From the NCBI GenBank assembly GCA_050485365.1, contig JBJHBH010000010.1:1-64000 (forward strand): a stretch of 64,000 nt of DNA, read 5' to 3'. The DNA is from JARFUG01 sp050485365. GTDB lineage: Bacteria; Desulfobacterota; Desulfuromonadia; Desulfuromonadales; JACZKF01. The first letter of the stretch is position 1. Each line of letters opens with the position of its first letter. Position numbers and translations under genes: made by a program. Shown piece by piece: positions 40,046 to 48,587 of the stretch. The notes below the pieces were generated by a model. The model saw only the letters and a list, made by a program, of their open reading frames with translations. It had not been told where the DNA came from and did not search any database.

Positions 40046-41014
40046 ATGACTGAACCGGGCAAGACCAAATTTCAAGTCGATCTGCGCCGTTTTCTGCGCG
40101 AAACCGACGAGGACAGGGATCTGACGCGGGTGATCTGCGAGATCGCCGACGCGTCGAAATATATCGTCAATTCGATCCGAACCGGGGATCTCGGGGTCGC
40201 CGGTACCTCCAATCTCTACGGCGAGCAGCAGTTGGCGCTCGATGTCCTGTCGGACCGCATCATCCGAAAGCGCATGCTCCACTCCGGCGTCATCGCCAAT
40301 CTCGCTTCGGAAGAAACGGACGAGATCGTCCACATGGATCCCGAATGCGAGGAGAAATATTCGGTCGCCTACGATCCGCTGGACGGGTCGTCCCTCGTCG
40401 ACGTCAACCTCGCCGTCGGCACCATCGTGTCGATCTACAAGGGCTCCAACCTGATGCAGCCCGGACGCAACCAGGTGGCGGCCATGTACATCCTTTACGG
40501 CCCACGCACCACCCTCGTCCTCTCCACCGGCAAGGGAGTCCACGAATTCTCCATGAACCAGCTCATGGAGTACACGATGACCCGGGAGAATATCCGGATG
40601 GAATCGTCCGGCAAGATTTACTCCCCGGGCGGCCAGCGCAACCTCTACACACCCGGAACCGAGAACTTCGTGCGATTCATGGAGGAGAAGGGGGCCAAGC
40701 TGCGCTACAGCGGCGGATTCGTCCCCGATATCAATCAGATCTTGATGAAAGGCAAGGGGATCTTCCTCTACCCTCATCTGCAGAACGCGCCGCAGGGCAA
40801 GCTGCGCCTGCTGTATGAGCTCAACCCCATGGCGTTTCTCATCGAGCAGGCCGGAGGGGCCGCCTCGACGGGCCGACAGCGCATTCTTGATATCGAGCCC
40901 AAGCGCATCGACGACTGCGCCCCGGTTTTCATCGGTTGCCGCGAAGACGTCGCGAAGGCCGAGGAGCTGCTGCGGGCCGAGAAGGCGCCGATGGCTGCTG
41001 TGGGCAAAGGGTGA
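40046..41014 (+). CDS. fbp: Fructose-1,6-bisphosphatase class I
   Basis: 322 residues. Gluconeogenic enzyme that removes the C1 phosphate of fructose 1,6-bisphosphate. Metal-site motif AYDPLDGSSLVDVN (about 109-121), YSGGFVPDINQIL and ELNPMAFLIEQAGG near the C-terminus are characteristic. Growth on acetate requires it. Single gene between its own promoter and a bidirectional terminator. Confidence 0.96.
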   Translation: MTEPGKTKFQVDLRRFLRETDEDRDLTRVICEIADASKYIVNSIRTGDLGVAGTSNLYGEQQLALDVLSDRIIRKRMLHSGVIANLASEETDEIVHMDPECEEKYSVAYDPLDGSSLVDVNLAVGTIVSIYKGSNLMQPGRNQVAAMYILYGPRTTLVLSTGKGVHEFSMNQLMEYTMTRENIRMESSGKIYSPGGQRNLYTPGTENFVRFMEEKGAKLRYSGGFVPDINQILMKGKGIFLYPHLQNAPQGKLRLLYELNPMAFLIEQAGGAASTGRQRILDIEPKRIDDCAPVFIGCREDVAKAEELLRAEKAPMAAVGKG

Positions 41015-41060
41015 TCCGCCGCGGCGAAATGGCCCCGCCGAAAGCTTGACAATGAACGAC

Positions 41061-41097
41061 AAAAAGCCCGGGAGGCTTCGCGCCTCCCGGGCTTTTT
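41061..41097. terminator. Bidirectional terminator between fbp and kor
   Basis: AAAAAGCCCGGGAGGC-ttcgc-GCCTCCCGGGCTTTTT, flanked by A and T runs on the proper sides for both genes. Confidence 0.94.
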
Positions 41098-41124
41098 GTC
41101 GTTGCGATACGGCGGATCTGCGTA

Positions 41125-41673
41125 TTACTTGAGCAGTTCCTTGACCTTGTCGTAGCCCATGTTGTAGGCCTTCTTGTTGAGCTCGAGGAAGGCTTCGGGA
41201 ACACGGGCGAGGACGGCTTTCTCACCGGCTTCGCGGCTGACGACGTCGGTCAGGGCGACCATGGCGCCCAGGGCGACGACGTTGCCGACGATCTCGCGGC
41301 CGATCTCTTCCTTGGCGGTACGGATGATGGGGAACTTGTAGGTCTTGAAGTCCCCCTGGGGCTCGCGCTTGACGAAGTCGGAGTCGAGGAGCAGAACGCC
41401 CCCCTTCTTGATGCCGACGGCGTACTTGTCGGCGGACTCCTGGGTCATGGCGAGGCAGGCGTCGACGACGGTCGCCTTGGGGTAGTCGATGGGGCCGTCG
41501 GCGATGATGACCTCGGATTTGGAGGCGCCGCCGCGGGCCTCGGGGCCGTAGCTCTGGGACTGGACGGCGTGCTTGCCTTCGATGATCGAGGCCGCTTCGG
41601 CCAGGATGATTCCGGCGGTGATCAGACCCTGACCACCAGCACCGGAGAAACGGATTTCGGTACGTTTTGCCAT
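41125..41673 (-). CDS. korC: 2-oxoglutarate:ferredoxin oxidoreductase, gamma subunit
   Basis: 182 residues. Pyruvate/ketoisovalerate oxidoreductase catalytic (gamma) domain: FSGAGGQGLITAGIILAEAA, QSYGPEARGGASKSEVI. Fourth gene of the korDABC operon, 23 bp after korB. With the other subunits it converts 2-oxoglutarate and CoA to succinyl-CoA, CO2 and reduced ferredoxin. Confidence 0.94.
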   Translation of the reverse strand: MAKRTEIRFSGAGGQGLITAGIILAEAASIIEGKHAVQSQSYGPEARGGASKSEVIIADGPIDYPKATVVDACLAMTQESADKYAVGIKKGGVLLLDSDFVKREPQGDFKTYKFPIIRTAKEEIGREIVGNVVALGAMVALTDVVSREAGEKAVLARVPEAFLELNKKAYNMGYDKVKELLK

Positions 41674-41696
41674 TGCTCGTTTCCTCCTCTCGGTGA

Positions 41697-42518
41697 TCAG
41701 ACCGCCTGGCCCTGGGCCTTGGCGATGACTTTGGCGTACTGTTCGCAGTACTCGGGCTTGTCCTCTTTGTACAGAACGCCGGTGAGAATCTTGCCCTCAA
41801 GCTGCTCTGCGGTCATCTTCGAAGCGGCCGCCACAGGGACGGCGACTTCCTTGAGGCGCTTCATCATGTCGACGACGCTGCGGAACTTGTTGCGGCGTCC
41901 GTAGGTGGTGGGGCAGTCGTCGAGAACCTCGATGACCGACATCCCTTTGTGTTTGATCCCTTCGGCGATCAGCTTGTCGATCTGGGTGGCGTGGAAGGCG
42001 GTGGTACGTGCAACGAAGGTGGCACCGGCGCCGATGGCCAGCTTGCTGATGTCGAAGATCGGGTCGGGGTTGCCGTACACCGTGGTGGAGGCCTTGTCCC
42101 CGGTGGGGGTGCAGGGGGAGAACTGGCCGCCGGTCATCCCGTAGATGAAGTTGTTGAAGATGACGTAGGTCATGTCGATGTTGCGGCGGCAGGCGTGGAT
42201 GAAGTGGTTGCCGCCGATGGCGGTCCCGTCGCCGTCGCCGCCCATGACGATGACGGTCATTTCGGGCTTGGCCATCTTCACGCCGGTGGCGAACGCGGCC
42301 GCGCGGCCGTGAGCGGTGTGAAGGGTGCAGTAATCCATGTAGCCGGGCAGGCGGCTGGCGCAGCCGATACCCGAGACGATGGCGGTGTTGTTCTTATCGA
42401 GGCCGCAGGTGTCCATCGCCCGGATAAGACCCTTCATTGCGATACCGTGGCCGCAGCCGGGGCACCAGATGTGGGGCAGTTTCCCGGGGCGGATCGATTT
42501 TTCGTAATCGTAAGCCAT
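41697..42518 (-). CDS. korB: 2-oxoglutarate:ferredoxin oxidoreductase, beta (thiamine diphosphate) subunit
   Basis: 273 residues. Cluster-binding CPGCGHG near residue 20, thiamine diphosphate/Mg motif GGDGDGTAIGGNH (about 93-105), and NFIYGMTGGQFSPCTPTG. The choice of 2-oxoglutarate over pyruvate is inferred from the separate small ferredoxin subunit and the alpha subunit sequence. Two bases separate it from korA. Confidence 0.94.
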   Translation of the reverse strand: MAYDYEKSIRPGKLPHIWCPGCGHGIAMKGLIRAMDTCGLDKNNTAIVSGIGCASRLPGYMDYCTLHTAHGRAAAFATGVKMAKPEMTVIVMGGDGDGTAIGGNHFIHACRRNIDMTYVIFNNFIYGMTGGQFSPCTPTGDKASTTVYGNPDPIFDISKLAIGAGATFVARTTAFHATQIDKLIAEGIKHKGMSVIEVLDDCPTTYGRRNKFRSVVDMMKRLKEVAVPVAAASKMTAEQLEGKILTGVLYKEDKPEYCEQYAKVIAKAQGQAV

Positions 42519-42520
42519 TG

Positions 42521-43660
42521 TTACCGAACCTCCTTGACTTTGTCCATGATCTGGCCGGGATTGATCGGCTCACCGTCCACCCGGAAGACACCGGCGATGG
42601 TGCAAGCACCCTTGGCGACGCGATCGACTTCGTGAACCATCTGCCCAAGGTTCATCTCCGCAACGACGATGGCCTTGGCCTGCTGGGCCAGGGCGGCGAC
42701 GCGCTTCTCGGGGAAGGGCCACAGGGTGATGGGGCGGAAAAGACCTGCCTTGATCCCTTCTTTGCGCAGTTCGTTGACGGCATAACGGGCGCTGCGGGCG
42801 ATGGAGCCGTAGGCGAAGATGATGACGTCGGCGTCCTCGGTCATGTACTCTTCGTTCAGCTCGATATCGGCGCGGGCGGCGTCGTTTTCGACCTTGCGGA
42901 TCTGGCGACGCTGCTCGTCGTCGACGAGCTCGGCCTTGGTGGTGGGGAAGCCGTCCTGGGCCTTGTTCAGGCCGGTGACGTGAAAGCGGTACTCGGAGCC
43001 GAAGGCGGCGAGCGGAGGAACGTCACCGAAGGAGGTGTCGTAAGGCTTGTACTGCTCGGGCGCGACGGTCGGCTTGGCGCGGTCGATGACTTCGAGCTCG
43101 CCCGGCTCGGGGAACTCGATGCGCTCGCGCATGTGACCGACGATTTCGTCGTAGAGAACCTGCACCGGCATGCGGTACTTCTCGGCGAGATTGAAGGCGC
43201 GCACCGTCTCGGAGAAGATCTCCTGGCAGGAGGAGGGCGCCAGGGCAATGGCGGCGTGGTCGCCGTGGGTGCCCCAGCGGGCCTGCTGGACGTCCGACTG
43301 ACCGGGGCCGGTCGGCATGCCGGTGGAGGGGCCGCCGCGCATGACGTTGACGATGACGCAGGGAACCTCGGCGATGCAGGCATAGCCGATGAGCTCCTGC
43401 TTCAGCGAGACGCCGGGGCCGGAGGTCGCGGTGATCGACTTGGCGCCGGTCAGGGACGCACCGATCACCGAAGCCATAGCCGCGATTTCATCTTCCATCT
43501 GAATGAATTTTCCACCCACTTTGGGAAGCTCTACGGAGAGAACTTCAGCCACTTCGGTGGAAGGAGTAATAGGGTAGCCTCCGAAGAACTGAGCCCCTGC
43601 ATAGACGGCAGCATGTGCACAGACTTCGTTCCCCTGCAGCAGAGCAACTTTCTTAGCCAC
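42521..43660 (-). CDS. korA: 2-oxoglutarate:ferredoxin oxidoreductase, alpha subunit
   Basis: 379 residues. KVALLQGNEVCAHAAVYAGAQFFGGYPITPSTE at the N-terminus (read as family opening), GVSLKQELIGYA, MRGGPSTGMPT and GQSDVQQARWGTHGDH are standard for this subunit. The C-terminal domain has EMNLGQMVHEV. Located between korD and korB. Confidence 0.94.
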   Translation of the reverse strand: MAKKVALLQGNEVCAHAAVYAGAQFFGGYPITPSTEVAEVLSVELPKVGGKFIQMEDEIAAMASVIGASLTGAKSITATSGPGVSLKQELIGYACIAEVPCVIVNVMRGGPSTGMPTGPGQSDVQQARWGTHGDHAAIALAPSSCQEIFSETVRAFNLAEKYRMPVQVLYDEIVGHMRERIEFPEPGELEVIDRAKPTVAPEQYKPYDTSFGDVPPLAAFGSEYRFHVTGLNKAQDGFPTTKAELVDDEQRRQIRKVENDAARADIELNEEYMTEDADVIIFAYGSIARSARYAVNELRKEGIKAGLFRPITLWPFPEKRVAALAQQAKAIVVAEMNLGQMVHEVDRVAKGACTIAGVFRVDGEPINPGQIMDKVKEVR

Positions 43661-43680
43661 TTGAACGACCTCCTCTGGGA

Positions 43681-43905
43681 TTATTCCGAATGGACCTTGA
43701 TGGCGAAGTCAGGACACCGCAGTTCACACTGCATGCACTTGATGCAGGCCTCGGGCTTGACAACCTGGACGACAAAGGTCTCCATCTCCAGCACTTTGGT
43801 GGGACAGAACTCGACGCAGATGCTGCATCCCTTGCAGTATCGCTCGATGACCTCGATGCGCGGCGTGGAACCTTTCTTCTGGACAGCTTCGTTTGAACTG
43901 CTCAT
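43681..43905 (-). CDS. korD: 2-oxoglutarate:ferredoxin oxidoreductase, ferredoxin (delta) subunit
   Basis: 74 residues with two [4Fe-4S] motifs, CKGCSICVEFCP and CIKCMQCELRCP. First gene of the operon, with a GAGGAG site before its ATG. It passes electrons from the ThDP subunit to soluble ferredoxin. The spacer 43906-44059 upstream has a weak TTGAAA-18-TAAATT promoter candidate on the minus strand. Confidence 0.94.
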   Translation of the reverse strand: MSSSNEAVQKKGSTPRIEVIERYCKGCSICVEFCPTKVLEMETFVVQVVKPEACIKCMQCELRCPDFAIKVHSE

Positions 43906-44059
43906 TTCCCCTAGTTCTCCTCTTTGCGTGGATTCCGTTTGGGACGGGTGAAAAAAACTCTTTTATGGTAACTCAACCGGGAAAAATTTACCAGAAATTA
44001 TTTGCCGATTTCAAGCTGTTTTTCTGGCGAGACAGTGTTTTGTTCCCGAATGAAGATAG

Positions 44060-44094
44060 AAAAGAAGGGCAATGTCGCCATTGCCCTTCTTTCA
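44060..44094 (-). terminator. Terminator of icd-mdh
   Basis: AAGAAGGGCAATG-tcgc-CATTGCCCTTCTT; on the minus strand it is followed by TTTTCT. Confidence 0.9.
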
Positions 44095-44117
44095 TCCTCG
44101 ATCAGGCGATCCGACGA

Positions 44118-45074
44118 TCAGAGGTTCAGGCTGTCGACGAGCCCTTTGACCGCTGCGACGGACTTGTCCATCATCGCCTGCTCCTCGGCGTCGAGCTCGA
44201 ATTCGATGATCTGCTCGATGCCGTTGGCGCCCAGAACGCAGGGAACGCCGACGTAGTATCCGTTGACGCCGAACTCACCCTGCAGGAAGGCGCAGGTGGG
44301 AAGAACGCGCTTCTGGTCCTTGAGGATCGATTCGGCCATGGCGATGGCGGAAGAGGCGGGGGAGTAGAAAGCGCTGCCGGTCTTGAGCAGGGCGACGACT
44401 TCGCCGCCGGCGCCGCGGGTGCGTTTGACCATGGCTTCCATGACTTCCTTGGCCTTGGCCTTATCCTTGTACTTGCGCTCGAGAAGCTCCATGACGGGGA
44501 TGCCGTTGACGCTGGCGTAGCGCACCAGGGGCACCATGTCGTCGCCGTGGCCGCCGAGGGTCATGGCGTTGACGTCCTTGACGGAGACGCCGAGCTCCCA
44601 GGCGATGAAAGACTGGAAGCGGGCCGAGTCGAGAACGCCTGCCTGGCCGATGACGCGGTTGTAGGGGAAGCCGGTGACCTTCTGGCACAGGGTGACCATG
44701 GCGTCGAGGGGGTTGGAGATGACGATGACGAAGGAGTCGGGGGCGTACTGCTTTATCCCCTCGGCCACCTGGGTCATGATCTTCGAGTTGACCTCGATCA
44801 GGTCGTCGCGGCTCATGCCGGGCTTGCGGGGCAGACCTGCGGTGACGATGACGACGTTGGCCCCTTCAATGTCCTTGTAGTCGTTGGTCCCTTTGAGCTC
44901 GACGTCGAAACCGTCCACGGGGGAGGCTTCGGCGATGTCGAGGCACTTGCCCTGGGGGAGCCCTTCGACGATGTCGAAAAGGACGACATCACCGAGCTCG
45001 CGCAATGCGCAGAGCTGGGCGAGAACGCCGCCGATCTGTCCACCACCAATCAGAGCGATTTTCGGTCTGGCCAT
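44118..45074 (-). CDS. mdh: Malate dehydrogenase (NAD)
   Basis: 318 residues from ATG at 45074 with AAGGAGG upstream. LDH-like malate dehydrogenase: NAD motif IGGGQIGG (9-16), active-site loop TAGLPRKPGMSRDDL with the two substrate arginines, VISNPLDAMV, and catalytic His in GGHGDDMVPL. Completes oxaloacetate regeneration. It lies 97 bp after icd on the same strand, so co-transcription is likely. Confidence 0.96.
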   Translation of the reverse strand: MARPKIALIGGGQIGGVLAQLCALRELGDVVLFDIVEGLPQGKCLDIAEASPVDGFDVELKGTNDYKDIEGANVVIVTAGLPRKPGMSRDDLIEVNSKIMTQVAEGIKQYAPDSFVIVISNPLDAMVTLCQKVTGFPYNRVIGQAGVLDSARFQSFIAWELGVSVKDVNAMTLGGHGDDMVPLVRYASVNGIPVMELLERKYKDKAKAKEVMEAMVKRTRGAGGEVVALLKTGSAFYSPASSAIAMAESILKDQKRVLPTCAFLQGEFGVNGYYVGVPCVLGANGIEQIIEFELDAEEQAMMDKSVAAVKGLVDSLNL

Positions 45075-45117
45075 GAGTTTCCTCCTTGAGATGAATAGGT
45101 GTGTTTCGGTCTGAAAC

Positions 45118-45158
45118 CGACCGGCAGACCGTCCCCTCGCGAGGGCGGCCTGCCGGTC
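45118..45158 (-). other. Intercistronic hairpin icd-mdh
   Basis: ACCGGCAGAC and GCCTGCCGGT bracket a second CCCTCGCGAGGG hairpin. No T run, so more likely RNA processing or stability than full termination. Confidence 0.55.
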
Positions 45159-45171
45159 TTGTTTCGGCTTG

Positions 45172-47406
45172 TTAAGCGATGGAATCGATGATGGCGTTGA
45201 GCGTCGCGCTGGGGCGCATCTCCTTGGCAGCCTTCGCCGGGTCGGGGCGGAAGTACCCGCCGACGTCGGCAGCGCGGCCCTGCGCGGCGAGGAGTTCCTG
45301 GTCGATCTTGGCTTCATTCTCGGTCAGCGCCTTGGCCACCGGGGCGAAGCGCGCCTTGAGCTCGGCGTCCTTGTCCTGGGCGGCGAGCGCCTGCGCCCAG
45401 TAGAGGGTCAGGTAGAAGGTGCTGCCGCGGTTGTCGATTTCATTCACCTTGCGGCTGGGGAGCTTGCCGTTCTCGAGGTACTTGCCGATGGCCTGGTCGA
45501 GGGTCTCGGCGAGCACCTTGGCCTTGGCGTTTTTGTAGTTCTCGGCGACGAGCTCCAGCGAGGGGACGAGGGCGCAGTATTCGCCGAGCGAATCCCAGCG
45601 GATGTGACCTTCCTTGAGGAACTGCTGCACGTGCTTGGGGGCCGAACCTCCGGCACCGGTCTCGAAGAGGCCGCCGCCCGCCAGCAGAGGAACGATGGAG
45701 AGCATGCGGGCGCTGGTGCCGAGCTCGAGGATCGGGAAGAGGTCGGTGAGGTAGTCGCGAAGGACGTTGCCGGTCACGGAGATGGTGTCGAGCCCTTTGC
45801 GGATGCGCTCGCAGCTGAACTTCATGGCGTCGACCGGCTTCATGATGCGGATGTCGAGGCCCGTGGTGTCATGGTCCTTCAGATAGCCATTGACCTTCTT
45901 GATGAGCTGGGCGTCGTGGCCGCGCTCTTCGTTGAGCCAGAAGACCGCCGGGGAACCGGATGCCTTGGCGCGGTTGACGGCCAGCTTCACCCAGTCGCGA
46001 ATGGCGATGTCCTTGGTCTGGCAGGCGCGGAAGAGGTCGCCGGCCTTCACCTTCTGCTCGAGCAGAACGGCGCCCGAGGCATCGACGACGCGGATGGTGC
46101 CGTTGGCCGGGGCGGTGAAGGTCTTGTCGTGGGAGCCGTACTCCTCGGCTTTCTGGGCCATCAGCCCGACATTGGAGACGCTCCCCATGGTGGCGGGATT
46201 GTACTGGCCGTTTTTCTGGCAGTCCTCGATCATCGCCTGGTACATCGTCGCATAGCAGCGATCGGGGATCATGGCGATGGTGTCCTGCAGCTCGTCGTTG
46301 AGGTTCCACATGCGGCCGCCGTCGCGAACGACGTTGGGCATGGAGGCGTCGACGATGACGTCGTTGGGGACGTGCAGGTTGGTGATCCCTTTGCGCGAGT
46401 CGACCATGGCCAGAGCCGGGCCGCTCTTGTAGCAGGCGTTGATGTCGGCCTCGATCTGGGCCTTCTTGTCGGCCGGAAGGCGATCGAGCTTCTCCAGAAC
46501 GTCGGCCAGCCCGTAGTTGGGGTTGGCGCCGATCTCCTTGAGGTCCGCAGCATGCTTTTCAAGGGCGTCCTTGAAGAAGACCGAGACGCAGTGCCCGAAA
46601 AGGATCGGGTCGGAGATCTTCATCATCGTCGCCTTGAGGTGCAGCGATAGAAGAACTCCCTTTTTCTTGGCTTCCTCGATCGTCTCGGCGTAGAAGGTGC
46701 GCAGAGCGGCGATGTCCATGTGGGTCGAGTCGAGGACCTCACCCGCCTGCAGGGGAAGCTTGGCCTTGAGGACGGTGGTCTGGCCGTTCTCGCCGACGAA
46801 CTCGATCTTCGCCTCGGTGGCCTTCTCGAGGGTGACGGAGGTCTCGTTCTCGAAGAAGTCCCCGCCCGACATGTGGGCGACGCGGCACTGGGAGACCTCG
46901 GGCCAAGCCTGCATCATCCGGTGAGGATTCTTCTGGGCGAAGGCCTTGACGGAGGCCGCGGCGCGGCGGTCGGAGTTCCCTTCGCGCAGCACGGGGTTGA
47001 CGGCGCTGCCGAGGACCTTTGCGTAACGCTCCTGGATCTGCTTCTCTTCGTCGGTCTTGGGCTCTTCGGGGTAGCTGGGAACGTTGTACCCCTGGGACTG
47101 CAGTTCCTTGATGGCGGCCTGCAGCTGGGGGATGGAGGCGCTGATGTTGGGCAGCTTGATGATGTTGGCTTCGGCGGTCTTGACGAGCTCGCCGAGCTCG
47201 GCCAGATGATCGGCAATGCGCTGATCTTCCCGGAGTCGATCGGGGAAGGCGGAGATGATGCGGCCCGAAAGGGAGATATCGCGCGTCTCTACCTCGATGC
47301 CGGTTCCCTTGGTGAACGCCTGAATGGCGGGCAGCAGCGCATAGGTCGCCAGAGCCGGCGCCTCATCGATTTCGCTCCAGATGATCTTTGCGGTCTTCGT
47401 CGTCAT
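45172..47406 (-). CDS. icd: Monomeric NADP-dependent isocitrate dehydrogenase
   Basis: 744 residues, the size of the monomeric (IDH-II) type rather than the 420-residue dimer. Start TKTAKIIWSEIDEAPALATY, then LPNISASIPQL, SGGDFFENETS, LLSLHLKATMMKISDPI and the C-terminal VNEIDNRGSTFYL are standard landmarks. Oxidises isocitrate to 2-oxoglutarate with NADP. A strong promoter overlapped by a palindrome lies about 75 bp upstream, shared in form with acnB. Confidence 0.96.
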   Translation of the reverse strand: MTTKTAKIIWSEIDEAPALATYALLPAIQAFTKGTGIEVETRDISLSGRIISAFPDRLREDQRIADHLAELGELVKTAEANIIKLPNISASIPQLQAAIKELQSQGYNVPSYPEEPKTDEEKQIQERYAKVLGSAVNPVLREGNSDRRAAASVKAFAQKNPHRMMQAWPEVSQCRVAHMSGGDFFENETSVTLEKATEAKIEFVGENGQTTVLKAKLPLQAGEVLDSTHMDIAALRTFYAETIEEAKKKGVLLSLHLKATMMKISDPILFGHCVSVFFKDALEKHAADLKEIGANPNYGLADVLEKLDRLPADKKAQIEADINACYKSGPALAMVDSRKGITNLHVPNDVIVDASMPNVVRDGGRMWNLNDELQDTIAMIPDRCYATMYQAMIEDCQKNGQYNPATMGSVSNVGLMAQKAEEYGSHDKTFTAPANGTIRVVDASGAVLLEQKVKAGDLFRACQTKDIAIRDWVKLAVNRAKASGSPAVFWLNEERGHDAQLIKKVNGYLKDHDTTGLDIRIMKPVDAMKFSCERIRKGLDTISVTGNVLRDYLTDLFPILELGTSARMLSIVPLLAGGGLFETGAGGSAPKHVQQFLKEGHIRWDSLGEYCALVPSLELVAENYKNAKAKVLAETLDQAIGKYLENGKLPSRKVNEIDNRGSTFYLTLYWAQALAAQDKDAELKARFAPVAKALTENEAKIDQELLAAQGRAADVGGYFRPDPAKAAKEMRPSATLNAIIDSIA

Positions 47407-47480
47407 GTATCTCTCCTTGGATTTGATACCGGCATCGCCAGAGGGTTAATGAGCGGTTTTTTAGATGCCATGAGAAATGT

Positions 47481-47514
47481 GTATACAGTATACAAAGGGG
47501 TTAGAGGGTGTCAA
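47481..47514 (-). promoter_or_regulatory. icd promoter with palindromic operator over the -10
   Basis: Minus strand TTGACA (47514-47509), 16-bp spacer, TATACT (47492-47487). The palindrome GTATAC-A-GTATAC (47481-47493) covers the -10, so a bound protein would block polymerase. The same element lies over the acnB -10. Confidence 0.8.
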
Positions 47515-47565
47515 GGAAAAAGATGGGGGCCCGAAGCGGCGGGCAAACGCCGTTTCCGGAGGGTG

Positions 47566-48282
47566 CTAGCGGGCGGTGTGGGCGGAGGGGGCGGACTGGC
47601 CAGCGGCGGGGAAAACGTCGGAACTGCGCGCTCTTCTGCGGATCTCTTGGAGCTCCTCCGGCGCCGTTGCGCGCGGTACGACGAGGGTCTGGCCGGGATA
47701 GATCCGGCGGGGGTCGCGGATCTGGTCGCGGTTGGCCTGATAGAGCAGGGGCCACAACAGGGCGTCGCCGTAGATCTCTTCGAGGGCGGCGATGGAGATC
47801 AGCGAATCGTTGTCTTTGACGGTATAGCGACTGGGCGGATCGGGCTTGTGCGGGGCGGCCGTCTGCGGTTTTTGCGGCTGCGGGGCGGGGGGAGCGGTTG
47901 CGGTCCGGGGAGGGGGAGGGACGGCTCTGGGCGTCGCCGCGGGGAGGCGGGCCGTCGGAGCTGCCGCGGCAGCGGCGGCAGCAGCGGCCCGCTCTGCGGC
48001 GAGACGCTCCTTCTCCTGGCCGGCGAGGCGCATGGCGTCGCGGGCCTGTTCCTCGGCCACGGGGAGGATCTTTCGGGCCTCGGCGTAGTCTTTCTCCCGA
48101 ATGAGGGCCTCGCCTCGGCGAAGCGATTCGAGGGCGGCGCGATATGCCTCGGGGGTGAGCGAAGGGGCGCCGGCGTGATGTGCCTGCGTCAGGGCCGTGC
48201 GGGCCGACTGCAGCTCGTCGCGCGGCGCAGAGGCGCACGCGGCGAGAAGGAGTATCAGGGCGATCAGTAAAAATCTCAGCAT
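47566..48282 (-). CDS. LysM-domain lipoprotein with DUF4398-like helical region
   Basis: 238 residues from ATG at 48282. Signal peptide with lipobox LAAC, then a helical segment (RTALTQAHHAGAPSLTPEAY) like DUF4398, an Ala/Pro linker (about 110-150), and a C-terminal LysM-type fold YTVKDNDSLISIAALEEIYGD through IYPGQTLVVPR. Likely periplasmic, bound to the membrane by lipid and to peptidoglycan by LysM. No clear ribosome site; the DNA just upstream is close to the assembly gap and may hold errors. Confidence 0.75.
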   Translation of the reverse strand: MLRFLLIALILLLAACASAPRDELQSARTALTQAHHAGAPSLTPEAYRAALESLRRGEALIREKDYAEARKILPVAEEQARDAMRLAGQEKERLAAERAAAAAAAAAAPTARLPAATPRAVPPPPRTATAPPAPQPQKPQTAAPHKPDPPSRYTVKDNDSLISIAALEEIYGDALLWPLLYQANRDQIRDPRRIYPGQTLVVPRATAPEELQEIRRRARSSDVFPAAGQSAPSAHTAR

Positions 48283-48587
48283 GACGCTCGGCGTGGCTGC
48301 GTCGTGGGGGATCCCCCGGGGGGGTGACAGCGGCGGGGGGCCCAAGAACGGCCCAAAGGGGGGGACAATAAATAGCTAGGACACGAAAACAGAGAGAGAG
48401 CANNNNNNNNNNCTGGGCGTCCTGGCCCTGCGCCGGGCGAGCCGGCGTCGGTCGGGCGTGGGTCTGGTGGCGGGCGGCCGGGAGCTCAGCAGCGCCAGGG
48501 GAGGGGCGGGCGGGGGCTCCGGGGGGGTCCCGCCGGGGGGGGGTGCGGCGCGGTGCCGCCACGACGAAGGCACGAAGGGGGATCACT
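48283..48587. other. Scaffold gap and low-quality flanks
   Basis: Ten N at 48403-48412. The flanks contain several homopolymer runs (G7, C-rich blocks) and no gene, promoter or terminator I can support. Sequence here, including the true upstream end of the lipoprotein gene and the aspS 3' flank, should not be trusted. Confidence 0.85.
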
